Shown here piece after piece: positions 42,873 through 52,179 of a stretch of DNA of 64,000 nt. Below the pieces are notes generated by a model, which had not been told where the DNA came from, made no database searches, and saw only the letters and a list, made by a program, of their open reading frames with translations. This DNA comes from Chelativorans sp. YIM 93263 (GTDB taxonomy: Bacteria > Pseudomonadota > Alphaproteobacteria > Rhizobiales > Rhizobiaceae), in the NCBI RefSeq assembly GCF_028767125.1, contig NZ_JAKCWP010000002.1:437930-501929 (forward strand). Reading direction: 5' to 3'. The position numbers were made by a program, and so were the translations under genes. The stretch's first letter is position 1. Each line of letters begins with the position of its first letter.

Positions 42873-43550
42873 ATGTCCGAAAATGCAGCGGGCATTCGCA
42901 TTCAGCAAAGGAAAACGGGCATGCGGGCTGAAGGGACCGGTTTGGACGCGCAGTTTCAGCTGCCGCCGCGGCGGATATCCCGAATCCTCAACGATCTGGC
43001 CCGCGAAGCTGAAGGCACCATAACCTTTGAGCAGATTCGCCAAGCACTGGGCGACCGGAGCTTTGCTACACTGCTTGTGCTCTTCTCCTGCCTCAATCTT
43101 CTTCCGTTTCCTCCCGGCAGTACGTTGATCCTAGGTGCACCTCTGCTGTTGCTCGCGGTGCAAATGATCGTCGGCCGCCGCACGGTATGGCTCCCGCGCT
43201 TCCTGCTTCGGCGATCCGTAACGGCAGAAACGTTTCGGCGTATGAGCGACCGCTTCGCCCCTAGACTGGAGTGGATCGAGCGCTTCATCCGACCGCGCAT
43301 GTGGCCCTCTCACAGGCGGACCGACCGGATCGTCGGTTTGCTGGTGCTCGTGCTCGCCATCGCAACTACGTTACCAGTCCCCTTCGGCAACTGGTTCCCT
43401 GCGCTCGCCTGCGCACTGACGGGCCTCGCGCTTTCCGAGCGCGACGGCTTGCTTTTCGCGATCGCAGTCATCGTCAGCATGCTTGCCCTCACTCTGTTTG
43501 CAGCCCTGATCAGCGCAGCCTCGCTGCTGGCCAATTTCCTTGCCGGATAG
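42873..43550 (+). CDS. exoD: ExoD-family membrane protein
   Basis: 225 residues. Matches the exopolysaccharide-synthesis ExoD family: NDLAREAEGTITFEQIRQALGDRSFATLLVLFSC begins the conserved part (only the motif LGDRSF is needed to see it), followed by LPFPPGSTLILGAPLLLLA and three or four transmembrane segments. ExoD is known from Sinorhizobium as required for nodule invasion and alkaline tolerance. It begins 13 bases after the DUF1638 stop and may be co-transcribed by chance. Confidence 0.85.
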   Translation: MSENAAGIRIQQRKTGMRAEGTGLDAQFQLPPRRISRILNDLAREAEGTITFEQIRQALGDRSFATLLVLFSCLNLLPFPPGSTLILGAPLLLLAVQMIVGRRTVWLPRFLLRRSVTAETFRRMSDRFAPRLEWIERFIRPRMWPSHRRTDRIVGLLVLVLAIATTLPVPFGNWFPALACALTGLALSERDGLLFAIAVIVSMLALTLFAALISAASLLANFLAG

Positions 43551-43629
43551 GAATATCTCTTGCAGACCGGCACCGGTTGGATTTAAGCGACGCTCGTCAC
43601 AATAATATTCTTCACCTGAGGAATCATGA

Positions 43630-44571
43630 ATGGCCGAGCCGCACCTCCTTGCTGTCGGCGGCGCACATATTGACCGTCGAGGCCGGGTCCATGGCCCGTA
43701 CGTTGCCGAGGCATCCAATCCCGGTAGCATGAGTGAGGAAGTGGGCGGAGCCGTGCTGAATGCGGCCCGCATGGCCGTTCAGCGGGGGCTATCTGTTTCG
43801 CTATTCTCATTGCGCGGCGGGGATGCAGCCGGCCAGAAGGTCGCGGAAACGATAGAGGAAACCGGCATAGACGACCTTTCGGCAACTTTCCTCGACCGCA
43901 CGACACCCAGCTATACCGCCATCCTCAGCCAGAACGGCGATCTCGTTACCGGCCTGGCGGACATGCACCTTTACGAGTTGGGGTTTGCAAAACAACTTCA
44001 GCGCCGAAAGCTGCGCGAGGCATTTGCGAATTCGGACGCAGTGTTGTGCGACGCCAATATGCCGGCCGAGGCATTACAGCAGCTCGCGGTTCTTGCCGAA
44101 AACAAGCCGGTCTACGCCATCGCGATCTCTCCGGCGAAGGTCGTGAGGCTCGAACTGGTTCTCGGGTCGCTCGCGGTCCTGTTCATGAACCGCCGGGAAG
44201 CCCGGAGACTGGCTGGCCTGGAGGCGGAAAGGCCCATCGAAGAGGCAGTGCGAATTCTTCGTGAAAAGGGCCTTCGCGCGGGTGTAATCACCGCGGGAGA
44301 TGCACCTGCGCTTATGTTTGATAACGAGGGATACACGGAGATCGCACCACCGAAGGTGCACAACGTTGCCGACGTGACTGGCGCCGGAGATGCACTCGCA
44401 GGCGCGTCAGTTGCAGCCTTGATGCGCGGTTTTACCCTGGCCGAAGCAGTTCGCGAGGGCATGGCGGCCGCAAAACTGGTCGTGGAAAGCGACCGAGCTG
44501 CCCCGCGCGTGGGCAGCCGCACCTTTGGCGACGCGCTTGCCTCCGTCCCGCCCATAAACAACCACCCCTGA
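43630..44571 (+). CDS. psuK: PfkB-family pseudouridine kinase
   Basis: 313 residues, ribokinase-like. The C-terminal signature DVTGAGDALAGA holds the catalytic Asp, and the N-terminal GGAHIDRRGRV resembles the start of PsuK. It phosphorylates pseudouridine to pseudouridine 5'-phosphate. The next gene is psuG, 24 bases on, which cleaves that product, so the pair defines a pseudouridine salvage operon. GAGGA lies 8 bases before the ATG. Confidence 0.88.
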   Translation: MAEPHLLAVGGAHIDRRGRVHGPYVAEASNPGSMSEEVGGAVLNAARMAVQRGLSVSLFSLRGGDAAGQKVAETIEETGIDDLSATFLDRTTPSYTAILSQNGDLVTGLADMHLYELGFAKQLQRRKLREAFANSDAVLCDANMPAEALQQLAVLAENKPVYAIAISPAKVVRLELVLGSLAVLFMNRREARRLAGLEAERPIEEAVRILREKGLRAGVITAGDAPALMFDNEGYTEIAPPKVHNVADVTGAGDALAGASVAALMRGFTLAEAVREGMAAAKLVVESDRAAPRVGSRTFGDALASVPPINNHP

Positions 44572-44595
44572 ATGGCAGCCGAAACAGGAGTTCCG

Positions 44596-45510
44596 ATGTC
44601 TTCGCTCGAAAAGGTCGATATTCACCCGCCGGTAGCCGAAGCGCTGGCTGCAAAACGGGCGGTCGTGGCGTTGGAAAGCACGATCATCACTCACGGCATG
44701 CCCTGGCCGCAGAATAATGAAATGGCGGCAGACGTCGAAACAATTATTGCCGAAGAAGGTGCCGTGCCGGCCACCATCGCGGTGATAGACGGCCGCCTGA
44801 AGATCGGGTTATCGGCGGAGGAGCGCAAGGATCTGGCGCAGCGCAGGGACGCCATGAAGCTCTCGCGGGCCGACCTTGCCTTTGCCATTGCCGAGGGCCG
44901 AAGCGGCGGCACGACGGTTGCAGCCACGATGATCGGAGCCCATTTCGCCGGGATCCCTGTCTTCGCAACCGGGGGCATCGGCGGCGTTCACAAAGGAGCG
45001 GAAGCAAGCTTCGACATATCCTCCGATCTCGAGGAGCTGGCGCGCACGCCGGTCATCGTCGTTTCGGCCGGACCGAAGGCGATTCTCGACATTCCGAAGA
45101 CGCTGGAAGTTCTGGAAACGCGCGGCGTGCCGGTCGTGGGCTACAAAGCCAGGATGATGCCGGCCTTCTGGTCGCGCGAATCAAATTGCCGCGCACCTCT
45201 TCAGCTCGACACGCCCGAGGCAATCGCCCGCTTTCACCAGACCAGAGCCACGCTCGGTCTTGCCGGCGGAATGCTGATCGGAAATCCCGTCCCGGCCGAA
45301 GCGGAAATTCCCGCGGATGAAATGATCCAGTACATAACGCGGGCCCAGTCAGACGCGCGCGTGGAGGGGATTCGCGGAAAGGCGGTCACGCCATACCTGC
45401 TCGACCGAATTTTAAAGATCACCCACGGCCGCAGTCTGGAAACCAACATCGCACTCGTAAAAAACAATGCGCGCCTTGCGGCGCGCATTGCAACAGCTCT
45501 CGCTGGCTAG
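44596..45510 (+). CDS. psuG: Pseudouridine-5'-phosphate glycosidase
   Basis: 304 residues. Cleaves pseudouridine 5'-phosphate to uracil and ribose 5-phosphate. The conserved blocks VVALESTIITHGMPWPQN, FATGGIGGVHKGAE and VVSAGPKAILDIPKTLE are all present, and FWSRESNCRAPLQLD follows. Mn2+-dependent enzyme with a catalytic Lys in the family. The ATG at 44596 has AGGAG 6 bases upstream. It converges with the OmpA gene. Confidence 0.95.
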   Translation: MSSLEKVDIHPPVAEALAAKRAVVALESTIITHGMPWPQNNEMAADVETIIAEEGAVPATIAVIDGRLKIGLSAEERKDLAQRRDAMKLSRADLAFAIAEGRSGGTTVAATMIGAHFAGIPVFATGGIGGVHKGAEASFDISSDLEELARTPVIVVSAGPKAILDIPKTLEVLETRGVPVVGYKARMMPAFWSRESNCRAPLQLDTPEAIARFHQTRATLGLAGGMLIGNPVPAEAEIPADEMIQYITRAQSDARVEGIRGKAVTPYLLDRILKITHGRSLETNIALVKNNARLAARIATALAG

Positions 45511-45560
45511 CGAGGGAATGGCGCTGCGCCCGCAATGGCGCGAGCGCCGATACCGGTTTG

Positions 45561-46220
45561 CTAGCCGGCAGTGAGCGGCGAAAGGCGGATTTCCACGCGC
45601 CGGTTCTGCGCCCTGCCCTCCGGCGTGGCATTCGAAGCGACCGGGTCTGCCTCGCCGCGGCCGATGACGGCGAAGCGGCGGCCATCCGTGCCCTGCGAAA
45701 CCAGGTAGTTGGCAACAGATCCTGCACGGCGCTGGGACAGGTCGAGATTGTGACTCTCCGAACCCGTGGAATCCGTATAGCCATACACGTCGACCAGCGT
45801 CTGATCATAGCGTCTCAGCACGAGGGCCACCGAATTCAGTGTCGGGTAGAAACCGGACTGGATGTCGGACGAATCGGTTGAGAAGGTGATGTTCGACGGC
45901 ATGTTCAGGACGATATGGTCTCCCATGCGCGTCACGCTGACGCCGGTCCCCTGAAGCTGGTCACGCAATTGCGCTTCCTGCCGGTCCATGTAGTTGCCGA
46001 TCGTACCACCGGCCAGCGCACCAACGCCGGCGCCGATAAGCGCGTTGCGCCGATCGTCACCACCAGCGAGAAGCCCCAGTCCCGCGCCAGCAAGTGCGCC
46101 CAGTGCCGCGCCGCCAGCAGTGTTAGAAATTTTTTGCTGTCCCGTATAGGGATCGGTGGACGTCACGCACCCCGCCGCGAAACCGCAGACCATGGCAACG
46201 GCAATTATCTTCTTGAACAT
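45561..46220 (-). CDS. OmpA-family lipoprotein with glycine-zipper segment
   Basis: 219 residues. A lipoprotein signal ends at Cys18 (FAAGC). A glycine zipper follows at about 35-75 (GGAALGALAGAGLGLLAGG and GAGVGALAGGTIG). The peptidoglycan-binding OmpA C-terminal domain occupies about 105-215 (VDVYGYTDSTGS, LSQRRAGSVANYL, NRRVEIRL). It probably tethers the outer membrane to the cell wall (YiaD-type). ATG at 46220 has AGGAGAGG upstream, one codon after a TTG alternative. Confidence 0.92.
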   Translation of the reverse strand: MFKKIIAVAMVCGFAAGCVTSTDPYTGQQKISNTAGGAALGALAGAGLGLLAGGDDRRNALIGAGVGALAGGTIGNYMDRQEAQLRDQLQGTGVSVTRMGDHIVLNMPSNITFSTDSSDIQSGFYPTLNSVALVLRRYDQTLVDVYGYTDSTGSESHNLDLSQRRAGSVANYLVSQGTDGRRFAVIGRGEADPVASNATPEGRAQNRRVEIRLSPLTAG

Positions 46221-46421
46221 CAAGCATCCTCTCCTGTCAGCACAACTTCAGCCCGCGGGAACGCCGCGAGAATCACGTCCCTCGCGCCCTTCTAGCATAA
46301 ATGCGGCAAAAGCAGCATCAACAGCACCTACTCACCGCGATGCAGGAGCCAATGGAGAACTTGCCCTCCGGCAGCCTTTAAGACACTAGTGGCCCGGTCC
46401 CGCCCGACGCTTCCAGTATAG

Positions 46422-47255
46422 CTATGATTGCGCGTCCCATTCCGGGGAGAACTCGTAATCGCAAATCCGCGCCCCCGCTGCGCGCAACGCGCTGATCGCC
46501 TCCATCTCCTCCGGCTCCAGTGCGAAGTCGAAAACGTCGGCGTTCTCGGCCAGGCGCTCCTTGCGGCTGGTACGGGGGATAACGGCCACATCCTCCTGCT
46601 GCAGGTGCCAGCGCAGGATCACTTGTCCCGGCGTCTTGCCATGACGTCCTGCCGCCGCTTTCACCGCCGGCTCGTTCAGTAGCGGCCCACCCCTGTAAAG
46701 CGGCGCAAAGGAAACCATGGCCATTCCATGCTGGCGGCAGGCCGCGAGCACCTTATCCTGGTTGAGATAAGGATGATATTCGACCTGATTGGCAACCAGA
46801 GGTGCCGCCGAACGCTTCACGGCCTCGGCAAGAGTGCGGGTGGGAAAATTGGATACACCGATGTGACGGGTAAGTCCCTCATCGCGAACCCGGTTGAGCG
46901 CTTCCATGGTTTCGGCAAGCGGAATATCCGGGTTCGGCCAATGGATCAGCAGCAGGTCCACATAATCCGTGCCGAGCCGTTCCAGGCTGCGCGCAGCCGA
47001 GCGCCGAAGATCGTCGGCCGAAAGATCCGTCCACCATACTTTCGTGGTCAGAAAAAGTTCTTCGCGCGACAGGCCGGAGGCCCGGATCCCCTCGCCCACT
47101 TCACGCTCATTGTCATACATGGCGGCGGTATCGACGTGGCGGTATCCATGTTCGATCGCGTGCTCCACGAGTTCGGAGCAGGCACGCCCCGACAAGGTCC
47201 AGGTCCCAAGCCCTATCACCGGAATTTCGGCTCCATTCGCAACCAGCTTCCTCAT
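46422..47255 (-). CDS. Aldo/keto reductase
   Basis: 277 residues, (beta/alpha)8 NADPH-dependent reductase of the 2,5-diketo-gluconate reductase type. The catalytic tetrad is Asp42, Tyr47 (HVDTAAMYDNE), Lys72 (TTKVWW) and His105 (LLLIHWP). The C-terminal cofactor segment is VAVIPRTSRKERLAEN. Reduces aldehydes or ketones; substrate not known. The ATG at 47255 is preferred over one eight codons upstream that lacks a ribosome site. Confidence 0.9.
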   Translation of the reverse strand: MRKLVANGAEIPVIGLGTWTLSGRACSELVEHAIEHGYRHVDTAAMYDNEREVGEGIRASGLSREELFLTTKVWWTDLSADDLRRSAARSLERLGTDYVDLLLIHWPNPDIPLAETMEALNRVRDEGLTRHIGVSNFPTRTLAEAVKRSAAPLVANQVEYHPYLNQDKVLAACRQHGMAMVSFAPLYRGGPLLNEPAVKAAAGRHGKTPGQVILRWHLQQEDVAVIPRTSRKERLAENADVFDFALEPEEMEAISALRAAGARICDYEFSPEWDAQS

Positions 47256-47405
47256 GGCACGCCTGCTCCTCTCTTCCATTCGACACGATATCTGCGCGCA
47301 AGCATCCAGCCCCGTTGACCCATCTCAATATATGCGCTCCGTATGAACATAACGACTGCCTGCGCATCAAGGGCCAAAGACATTGGATTTATCCGGGAGA
47401 AGGCA

Positions 47406-48377
47406 ATGCAATCGGACCAGGTAAAACTTCCTCGGATCGAGCTTATTGATATTGCCCGCGGCGGGGCGCTGGTCGCCATGGCCGTCTATCACTTCACCTG
47501 GGACCTCGATGCTTTCGGCTATTTGGAGCCCGGGACCTCCGTGACCGGCGGCTGGAAAATCTTCGCCCGGTCGATTGCCAGTTCTTTCCTCTTTCTGGTC
47601 GGCGTCAGCCTCTATCTCGCCCACGGTCAGGGCATTCGATTGCACTCCTTCGCGAAACGTTTGGGTGTGATTATTTTGGCTGCGGGCGCTATCACTCTCG
47701 TCACATATTTTGCGACCCCGAATGGCTTCATTTACTTTGGCATTCTCCATCACATCGCGGTCGCCAGCGTCCTTGGTCTCCTGATTCTGAGACTGCCGGT
47801 GGTCATTTTGCTCCCACTTGCTGCCGCAGTGATAACCGCACCGCACTACATTCACGCCGATTTCCTCAACCAGCCTGCCTTCTGGTGGACCGGCCTTTCG
47901 AACAATGTGCGCCCGTCAAATGATTTCTTCCCGATTTTCCCGTGGTTCTCTGCCGTGATCCTTGGAATTGCAGCGACAAAATTCGCCGCCTTGGCCAATC
48001 TCCTTCAGCCGATGGCTGCTATCCGGCCCGCGCGAAAACTGCCGCTTCTACCCGCTATCGGCCAGCACAGCCTGGCCTTTTACCTGCTTCACCAGCCGGT
48101 ATTGATTTCGGCAGTCTGGTTGTTTGTGCAAGTCGTGCCACCACCCGCTACCGCCACCGCTACGTTCAACCGTGATGCCTGCACGACCCAATGCGCCGCG
48201 GAGCGGGACGAAGCGTTCTGCCGCGCCTACTGCTCTTGTGTATTCGACAACGCGGAGGCGCAGAATCGCCTCGACGACCTTTACGCCACCCAGCCGGATG
48301 AGGAGACCAGAAACTGGTTGAACGATCTTGCCTTCCAGTGCACCGTTGAGAACAATGGCCAATCGTCGGCAAGATAA
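47406..48377 (+). CDS. Heparan-alpha-glucosaminide acetyltransferase-like (DUF1624) membrane protein with Cys-rich tail
   Basis: 323 residues. The start RIELIDIARGGALVAMAVYHF and several transmembrane helices fit the DUF1624/YeiB-like acyltransferase group. After the last helix, residues about 255-320 form a soluble tail with clustered cysteines: CTTQC, CRAYC and a nearby SCVF, a twin CX3C arrangement. GGAGAAGG precedes the ATG. The enzymatic substrate is unknown; the tail is unusual for the family as I know it. Confidence 0.78.
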   Translation: MQSDQVKLPRIELIDIARGGALVAMAVYHFTWDLDAFGYLEPGTSVTGGWKIFARSIASSFLFLVGVSLYLAHGQGIRLHSFAKRLGVIILAAGAITLVTYFATPNGFIYFGILHHIAVASVLGLLILRLPVVILLPLAAAVITAPHYIHADFLNQPAFWWTGLSNNVRPSNDFFPIFPWFSAVILGIAATKFAALANLLQPMAAIRPARKLPLLPAIGQHSLAFYLLHQPVLISAVWLFVQVVPPPATATATFNRDACTTQCAAERDEAFCRAYCSCVFDNAEAQNRLDDLYATQPDEETRNWLNDLAFQCTVENNGQSSAR

Positions 48378-48399
48378 TGAAGCGTATGGGAGGGGATTG

Positions 48400-48879
48400 A
48401 TGAGCGATTCGCTTGAACACGCGCCAAGCCGCTTCCCTTGGCCGCCCGTCCTGTATCTGGCTGCCATCGCGATCAGCGTTCTGCTCAATTATGCCGTGCC
48501 GCTGCCGTGGCTGCTCCCGCCCCTATCCGATATTCTCTTCGCAATCGGTTGCTTACTCGTGCTCGCCGCAGCGTATCTCTATATCGGCGCCTTTCGTGCC
48601 TTGCAGCGCGGCAACACGACGATCCATCCCACCAAAGGCGCCAATCATCTGGTGACGACGGGACCATTCGCCATCAGCCGCAATCCGATTTACCTCGGCA
48701 ATACGGTCTTGATGTTCGCGATCGGCATGATTTCCGGAAGTGTCTGGTTCTTCGTGCTTGGCCTTGCAGCCGCGTTCGCCACGCAGAAACTCGCAATCGA
48801 GCCCGAAGAACGCCATCTGGAGCTGCGTTTCGGGAAGCGTTTTCGCGACTATCAGAAAAAAGCCCGGCGCTGGTTCTGA
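48400..48879 (+). CDS. Isoprenylcysteine carboxyl methyltransferase-family membrane protein
   Basis: 159 residues, four or five transmembrane segments. The SAM-binding signature is FAISRNPIYLGNTV and the C-terminal EPEERHLELRFGKRFRDYQKKARRW is the family's closing block (shown by motif only). Bacterial members methylate small thiol or phospholipid-type substrates or have unknown roles. A GGGAGGGG site lies before the ATG. It directly abuts the convergent MerR gene (TGATCA shared stop region). Confidence 0.85.
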   Translation: MSDSLEHAPSRFPWPPVLYLAAIAISVLLNYAVPLPWLLPPLSDILFAIGCLLVLAAAYLYIGAFRALQRGNTTIHPTKGANHLVTTGPFAISRNPIYLGNTVLMFAIGMISGSVWFFVLGLAAAFATQKLAIEPEERHLELRFGKRFRDYQKKARRWF

Positions 48880-49266
48880 TCAGGTCTTGACGCCGAGTTC
48901 GGCCAGCCGCTCCACACAAGCTTCCTCGGCTTCATCCAGTTCCTGCAGCGCTTCTTCGAGATCGCGCCGCTTCTGCCGCAAGGCCTGCCGCTTTTCCTCA
49001 ATCTTTTCGACGAGCAGATGCAATTGCCCCACTTCGCCTGGCGGTTCCTTGTAAATCTGTATGATCTCGCGGATCTCGGAAACGGAAAAGCCGAGCCGCC
49101 GTCCTCGCAAAATCTGGCGTAAAAGATGGCGATCAGACGGGCGGTACAGCCGCGTCCGCCCGCGCCGCACCGGATGAATGAGCCCTTCATCCTCATAAAA
49201 ACGGAGCGTACGCGTCGAGATGCCGAACTCGCGGGTTAATTCAGTAATCGTATAATAGTCCCGCAT
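48880..49266 (-). CDS. MerR-family regulator, LiuR-like
   Basis: 128 residues. Winged helix-turn-helix at about 5-70 (TITELTREFGISTRTLRFYEDEGLI, of which YTITEL and RTLRFYE are typical) and a dimerisation coiled coil at about 75-115. No Cys metal site of the MerR/CueR kind. It resembles LiuR, a MerR-type regulator of branched-chain amino acid breakdown; the valine genes at 26.9-29.1 kb are not adjacent, so the target is uncertain. Confidence 0.82.
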   Translation of the reverse strand: MRDYYTITELTREFGISTRTLRFYEDEGLIHPVRRGRTRLYRPSDRHLLRQILRGRRLGFSVSEIREIIQIYKEPPGEVGQLHLLVEKIEEKRQALRQKRRDLEEALQELDEAEEACVERLAELGVKT

Positions 49267-49344
49267 GCACCTACCACCTTGAAGCTGTAGCCGGACCCTT
49301 CACTTGATTTACGTAGAAGTCAATTCATGCTTTTTCGTAATTTT

Positions 49345-50778
49345 TCATGCGGCTTCGTACCAACGCTTTGCAAGGCTCAGATCCTGAAGGAAACGCTGAT
49401 ACTCCGCCTCCGCGGCGTCCGGGTTCGGCAGCCGCAGCAGATAGGAAGGATGAACGGTCACGAGAAGCGAACACCCGTTCAGATCAAGAATGCGCCCCCT
49501 CTCCTTGGTCACCGCCATGGAGCGGCCCGTGAGGCCAAGTATGGCCGTCGCTCCCAACGCAACGATCAGCTTGGGCGACACGGTCCGGATTTCCCGATCA
49601 AGCCAAAACCGGCAGGCGGAAACCTCGCCGGCGGACGGCTTGCTGTGCACGCGCCTCTTGCCGCGCGGCTCGAACTTGAAATGCTTCACCGCATTGGTGA
49701 CATAGGTCTTCTTGCGTTCAATGCCGATTTCGGCCAGCGCCCGGTCGAACAGTTGGCCCGCCGGCCCAACGAAAGGCCGACCTGAAAGGTCCTCCTGATC
49801 ACCCGGCTGCTCTCCCACGAACATGACGGACGCATCCAGCGGTCCTTCACCGGATACCGCCTGCGTAGCCGGGCCATGCAGCGGGCATTCCCGGCAGGAA
49901 TGTATCTCGTTGCGCATGGCTTCGAAGGAATCCGGATGCGAGACGACCGGCTCGGCACGGCGCATGCGTTCGGCAAGCACGTCGGCGAAACGGGGCCGCG
50001 CATCGGGCGCGCGCTCTTCCATTGCTTTGATACGGTTTTGCGCCTGATGCACCATTTCCGGGATAAAGGCAGTTTCCGGCATGGTGGGCCAGTGACGCTT
50101 CGGCATCTGCGCTGTCATGGCGTTCACGCGCAGACGCGCGGGATTGAAGGTTGTGCGGTAATAAGCGGTCCAAAGCTCATCCAAGACAGCGTCCCCTGCC
50201 GAGGCCGGACGCGCTTCCGCCGGGCCGAAATCCAGTTTCTGGTCACGCCAGGCTATCGTGCCGATGGGCGTACAGATGAGCCAGTCCATGTTGCTGAACC
50301 GGTCGACGAAGAAGGACGCCGCGCGATTCAATATAAAGTGCTGCGGCTCATGCCAGGCGACGAAGACTCTAGCGCCATCGATCTCGCGCTCAGAAAACCG
50401 AACATAGGCATGCATGCGATAAACGTCTTTATCAACCGCCTTGGCATAGCGTTCAGCCTGCTGGACATCGGCATCGGCAATCCGGTTCAGGACATTGTGC
50501 TCACCTTTTCGAATACGCCACAGGAGGCGATAAAGGAGCGAAAACCGATCCGGCGCGCGATGGCAGAGTACTTTCGAAAGCAGTGTCAAAAAGCGGCGGG
50601 GGACGTGAACCTGCACACCGCTCTCCGGTACGTTGGTTTCGAGCGTATCGAACAGTGAGCCGGTTTGCTCATCCGTGAAGGCTATCTGTTCAGGTGGCAG
50701 ATTGCGTGCGAGGCATTGCCGGGCCGCGGCCCGAAAACCCTCCTCATCACAATCCGCCGGCAGCGAAACCATAAGCAT
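49345..50778 (-). CDS. UdgX-type uracil-DNA glycosylase with N-terminal DUF4130 domain
   Basis: 477 residues. DUF4130 covers about 80-250; the family-4-like uracil glycosylase covers about 290-475. UdgX hallmarks: GEQPGDQEDLSGRPFVGPAG at 322-341 and the R-loop KRRVH at 374-378, whose His378 is the residue that binds covalently to uracil-site DNA in UdgX. Iron-sulfur cysteines begin with CRECPLHG. It overlaps the stop of the radical-SAM gene (ATGA), so the two are translationally coupled; this pairing recurs in many bacteria. Confidence 0.93.
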   Translation of the reverse strand: MLMVSLPADCDEEGFRAAARQCLARNLPPEQIAFTDEQTGSLFDTLETNVPESGVQVHVPRRFLTLLSKVLCHRAPDRFSLLYRLLWRIRKGEHNVLNRIADADVQQAERYAKAVDKDVYRMHAYVRFSEREIDGARVFVAWHEPQHFILNRAASFFVDRFSNMDWLICTPIGTIAWRDQKLDFGPAEARPASAGDAVLDELWTAYYRTTFNPARLRVNAMTAQMPKRHWPTMPETAFIPEMVHQAQNRIKAMEERAPDARPRFADVLAERMRRAEPVVSHPDSFEAMRNEIHSCRECPLHGPATQAVSGEGPLDASVMFVGEQPGDQEDLSGRPFVGPAGQLFDRALAEIGIERKKTYVTNAVKHFKFEPRGKRRVHSKPSAGEVSACRFWLDREIRTVSPKLIVALGATAILGLTGRSMAVTKERGRILDLNGCSLLVTVHPSYLLRLPNPDAAEAEYQRFLQDLSLAKRWYEAA

Positions 50779-52013
50779 CAGGAGAGCGCCAGGGAAAGTT
50801 GCTGAGGCTTGGGCGCAAGCCGGTCTTTCAGATGCGCATCGTCCAGGAGCGCGCGCGGCCGCCAGTCCGGCGTGGTGATAAAGGGCCGCACGCGCGCCAC
50901 CGAGTTGGTCAGCCGCTTAAGCTCGGCAAGGCGAAGGCTAGCGTGCTTGCGCGCGGCGATGATGCCGTCCACCGCCCGCGTGCCCAGCCCCGGAACCCGC
51001 AACAGCATCTCGCGGCTTGCCCGGTTGATATCGACCGGAAATAGGTCCCGATGCGTCAGCGCCCAGGCAAGCTTCGGATCGATCGAAAGATCAAGCATGC
51101 CGCCGGGCAGCGCCTCTTCTATTTCCGGCAGCGTAAAACCGTAAAAGCGCAAAAGCCAATCGGCCTGATAGAGCCGGTGTTCGCGCATGAGCGGCGTCGG
51201 TCTGGCCGGCAAGCTGGCTGATGCATGGCCTGTCGGGCTGAAGGCGGAGTAATAGACCCGTTCCAGAGCGTATGAAGCATAAAGTCCGGCGCTAGCCCGC
51301 AATATATCGCGATCCGAAGACGAGTCCGCCCCTACGACCATCTGTGTGCTCTGGCCCGCCGGCGCAAAGCGCGGCGGCCGCGCCCTGCCCGCACGCGTCC
51401 GTTCCGAAGAAGCCTCAATCTTCACACGTGTCCTCGCGAGACCCTGCTTGATCTCGGTGGCGGATTTCTCAGGCGCGAGTTCTTCAAGCGCGGCCTCGGC
51501 CGGCATTTCAACGTTCATCGAGAGCCGGTCGGCATAAAGCCCCGCTTCGTCAAGCAATTCGGAACTCGCCCCGGGTATGGTTTTGAGGTGGATATAACCA
51601 CGAAAAGCGTGCTCCTGCCGCAGTGTTCTGGCCACTCGCACGAGGTCGGCCATGGTCTCGTCGGCCGAGCGCGCGATGCCGGATGAAAGAAACAGACCCT
51701 CGATGCAGTTGCGCCGATACAGATCCAGCGTAAGTTGCACCACCTCATCGACCTTAAACCGTGCGCGCCGGACATTGCTCGACCGCCGGCTGACACAATA
51801 GATGCAGTCGTACTTACAGAAGTTGGTCAGCAGAATTTTCAGAAGCGACACGCAACGCCCGTCCGGCGTAAAGGCGTGACAAATGCTCTGGCCCGTTACG
51901 GAGCCGAGCCCCTTTCCCGCCTTGCGCTTATCACCGCCGGAGGAAACGCAAGAGGCGTCATATTTAGCGGCTTCGGCGAGAATTTCCAGTTTTTGAAGCA
52001 GGTTGAGAGGCAT
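50778..52013 (-). CDS. Putative DNA modification/repair radical-SAM protein
   Basis: 411 residues. The radical-SAM cluster motif CX3CX2C is Cys66-Cys70-Cys73 (NFCKYDCIYC). A C-terminal helix-hairpin-helix (DINRASREMLLRVPGLGTRAV, motif VPGLGTRAV) suggests DNA binding. The family is always next to a UdgX/DUF4130 gene, hence the repair label; its chemistry is not established. GAGG precedes the ATG at 52013. Confidence 0.9.
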   Translation of the reverse strand: MPLNLLQKLEILAEAAKYDASCVSSGGDKRKAGKGLGSVTGQSICHAFTPDGRCVSLLKILLTNFCKYDCIYCVSRRSSNVRRARFKVDEVVQLTLDLYRRNCIEGLFLSSGIARSADETMADLVRVARTLRQEHAFRGYIHLKTIPGASSELLDEAGLYADRLSMNVEMPAEAALEELAPEKSATEIKQGLARTRVKIEASSERTRAGRARPPRFAPAGQSTQMVVGADSSSDRDILRASAGLYASYALERVYYSAFSPTGHASASLPARPTPLMREHRLYQADWLLRFYGFTLPEIEEALPGGMLDLSIDPKLAWALTHRDLFPVDINRASREMLLRVPGLGTRAVDGIIAARKHASLRLAELKRLTNSVARVRPFITTPDWRPRALLDDAHLKDRLAPKPQQLSLALS

Positions 52014-52179
52014 GCGAACCTCGATTCTGTTCCTTTTTTGTTCTTATACAAGACGGTGTCATTCCCTGCAATCGACTATGCATTTGCCAAATCGTCGCGG
52101 GGTGATCCCGCCACGCAAGGAACGAGACGCCGCTCTGGACGTTCGGCGCGGAGTGAACAAGCGCGAAGGGATCGTACCC

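Noticed and set aside
45502-45569. Near inverted repeat GCTGGCTAGC / GCTAGCCGGC at the psuG and ompA gene ends
   Set aside because: The arms coincide with the two stop codons and similar Ala-Gly ends, so chance codon similarity explains it.
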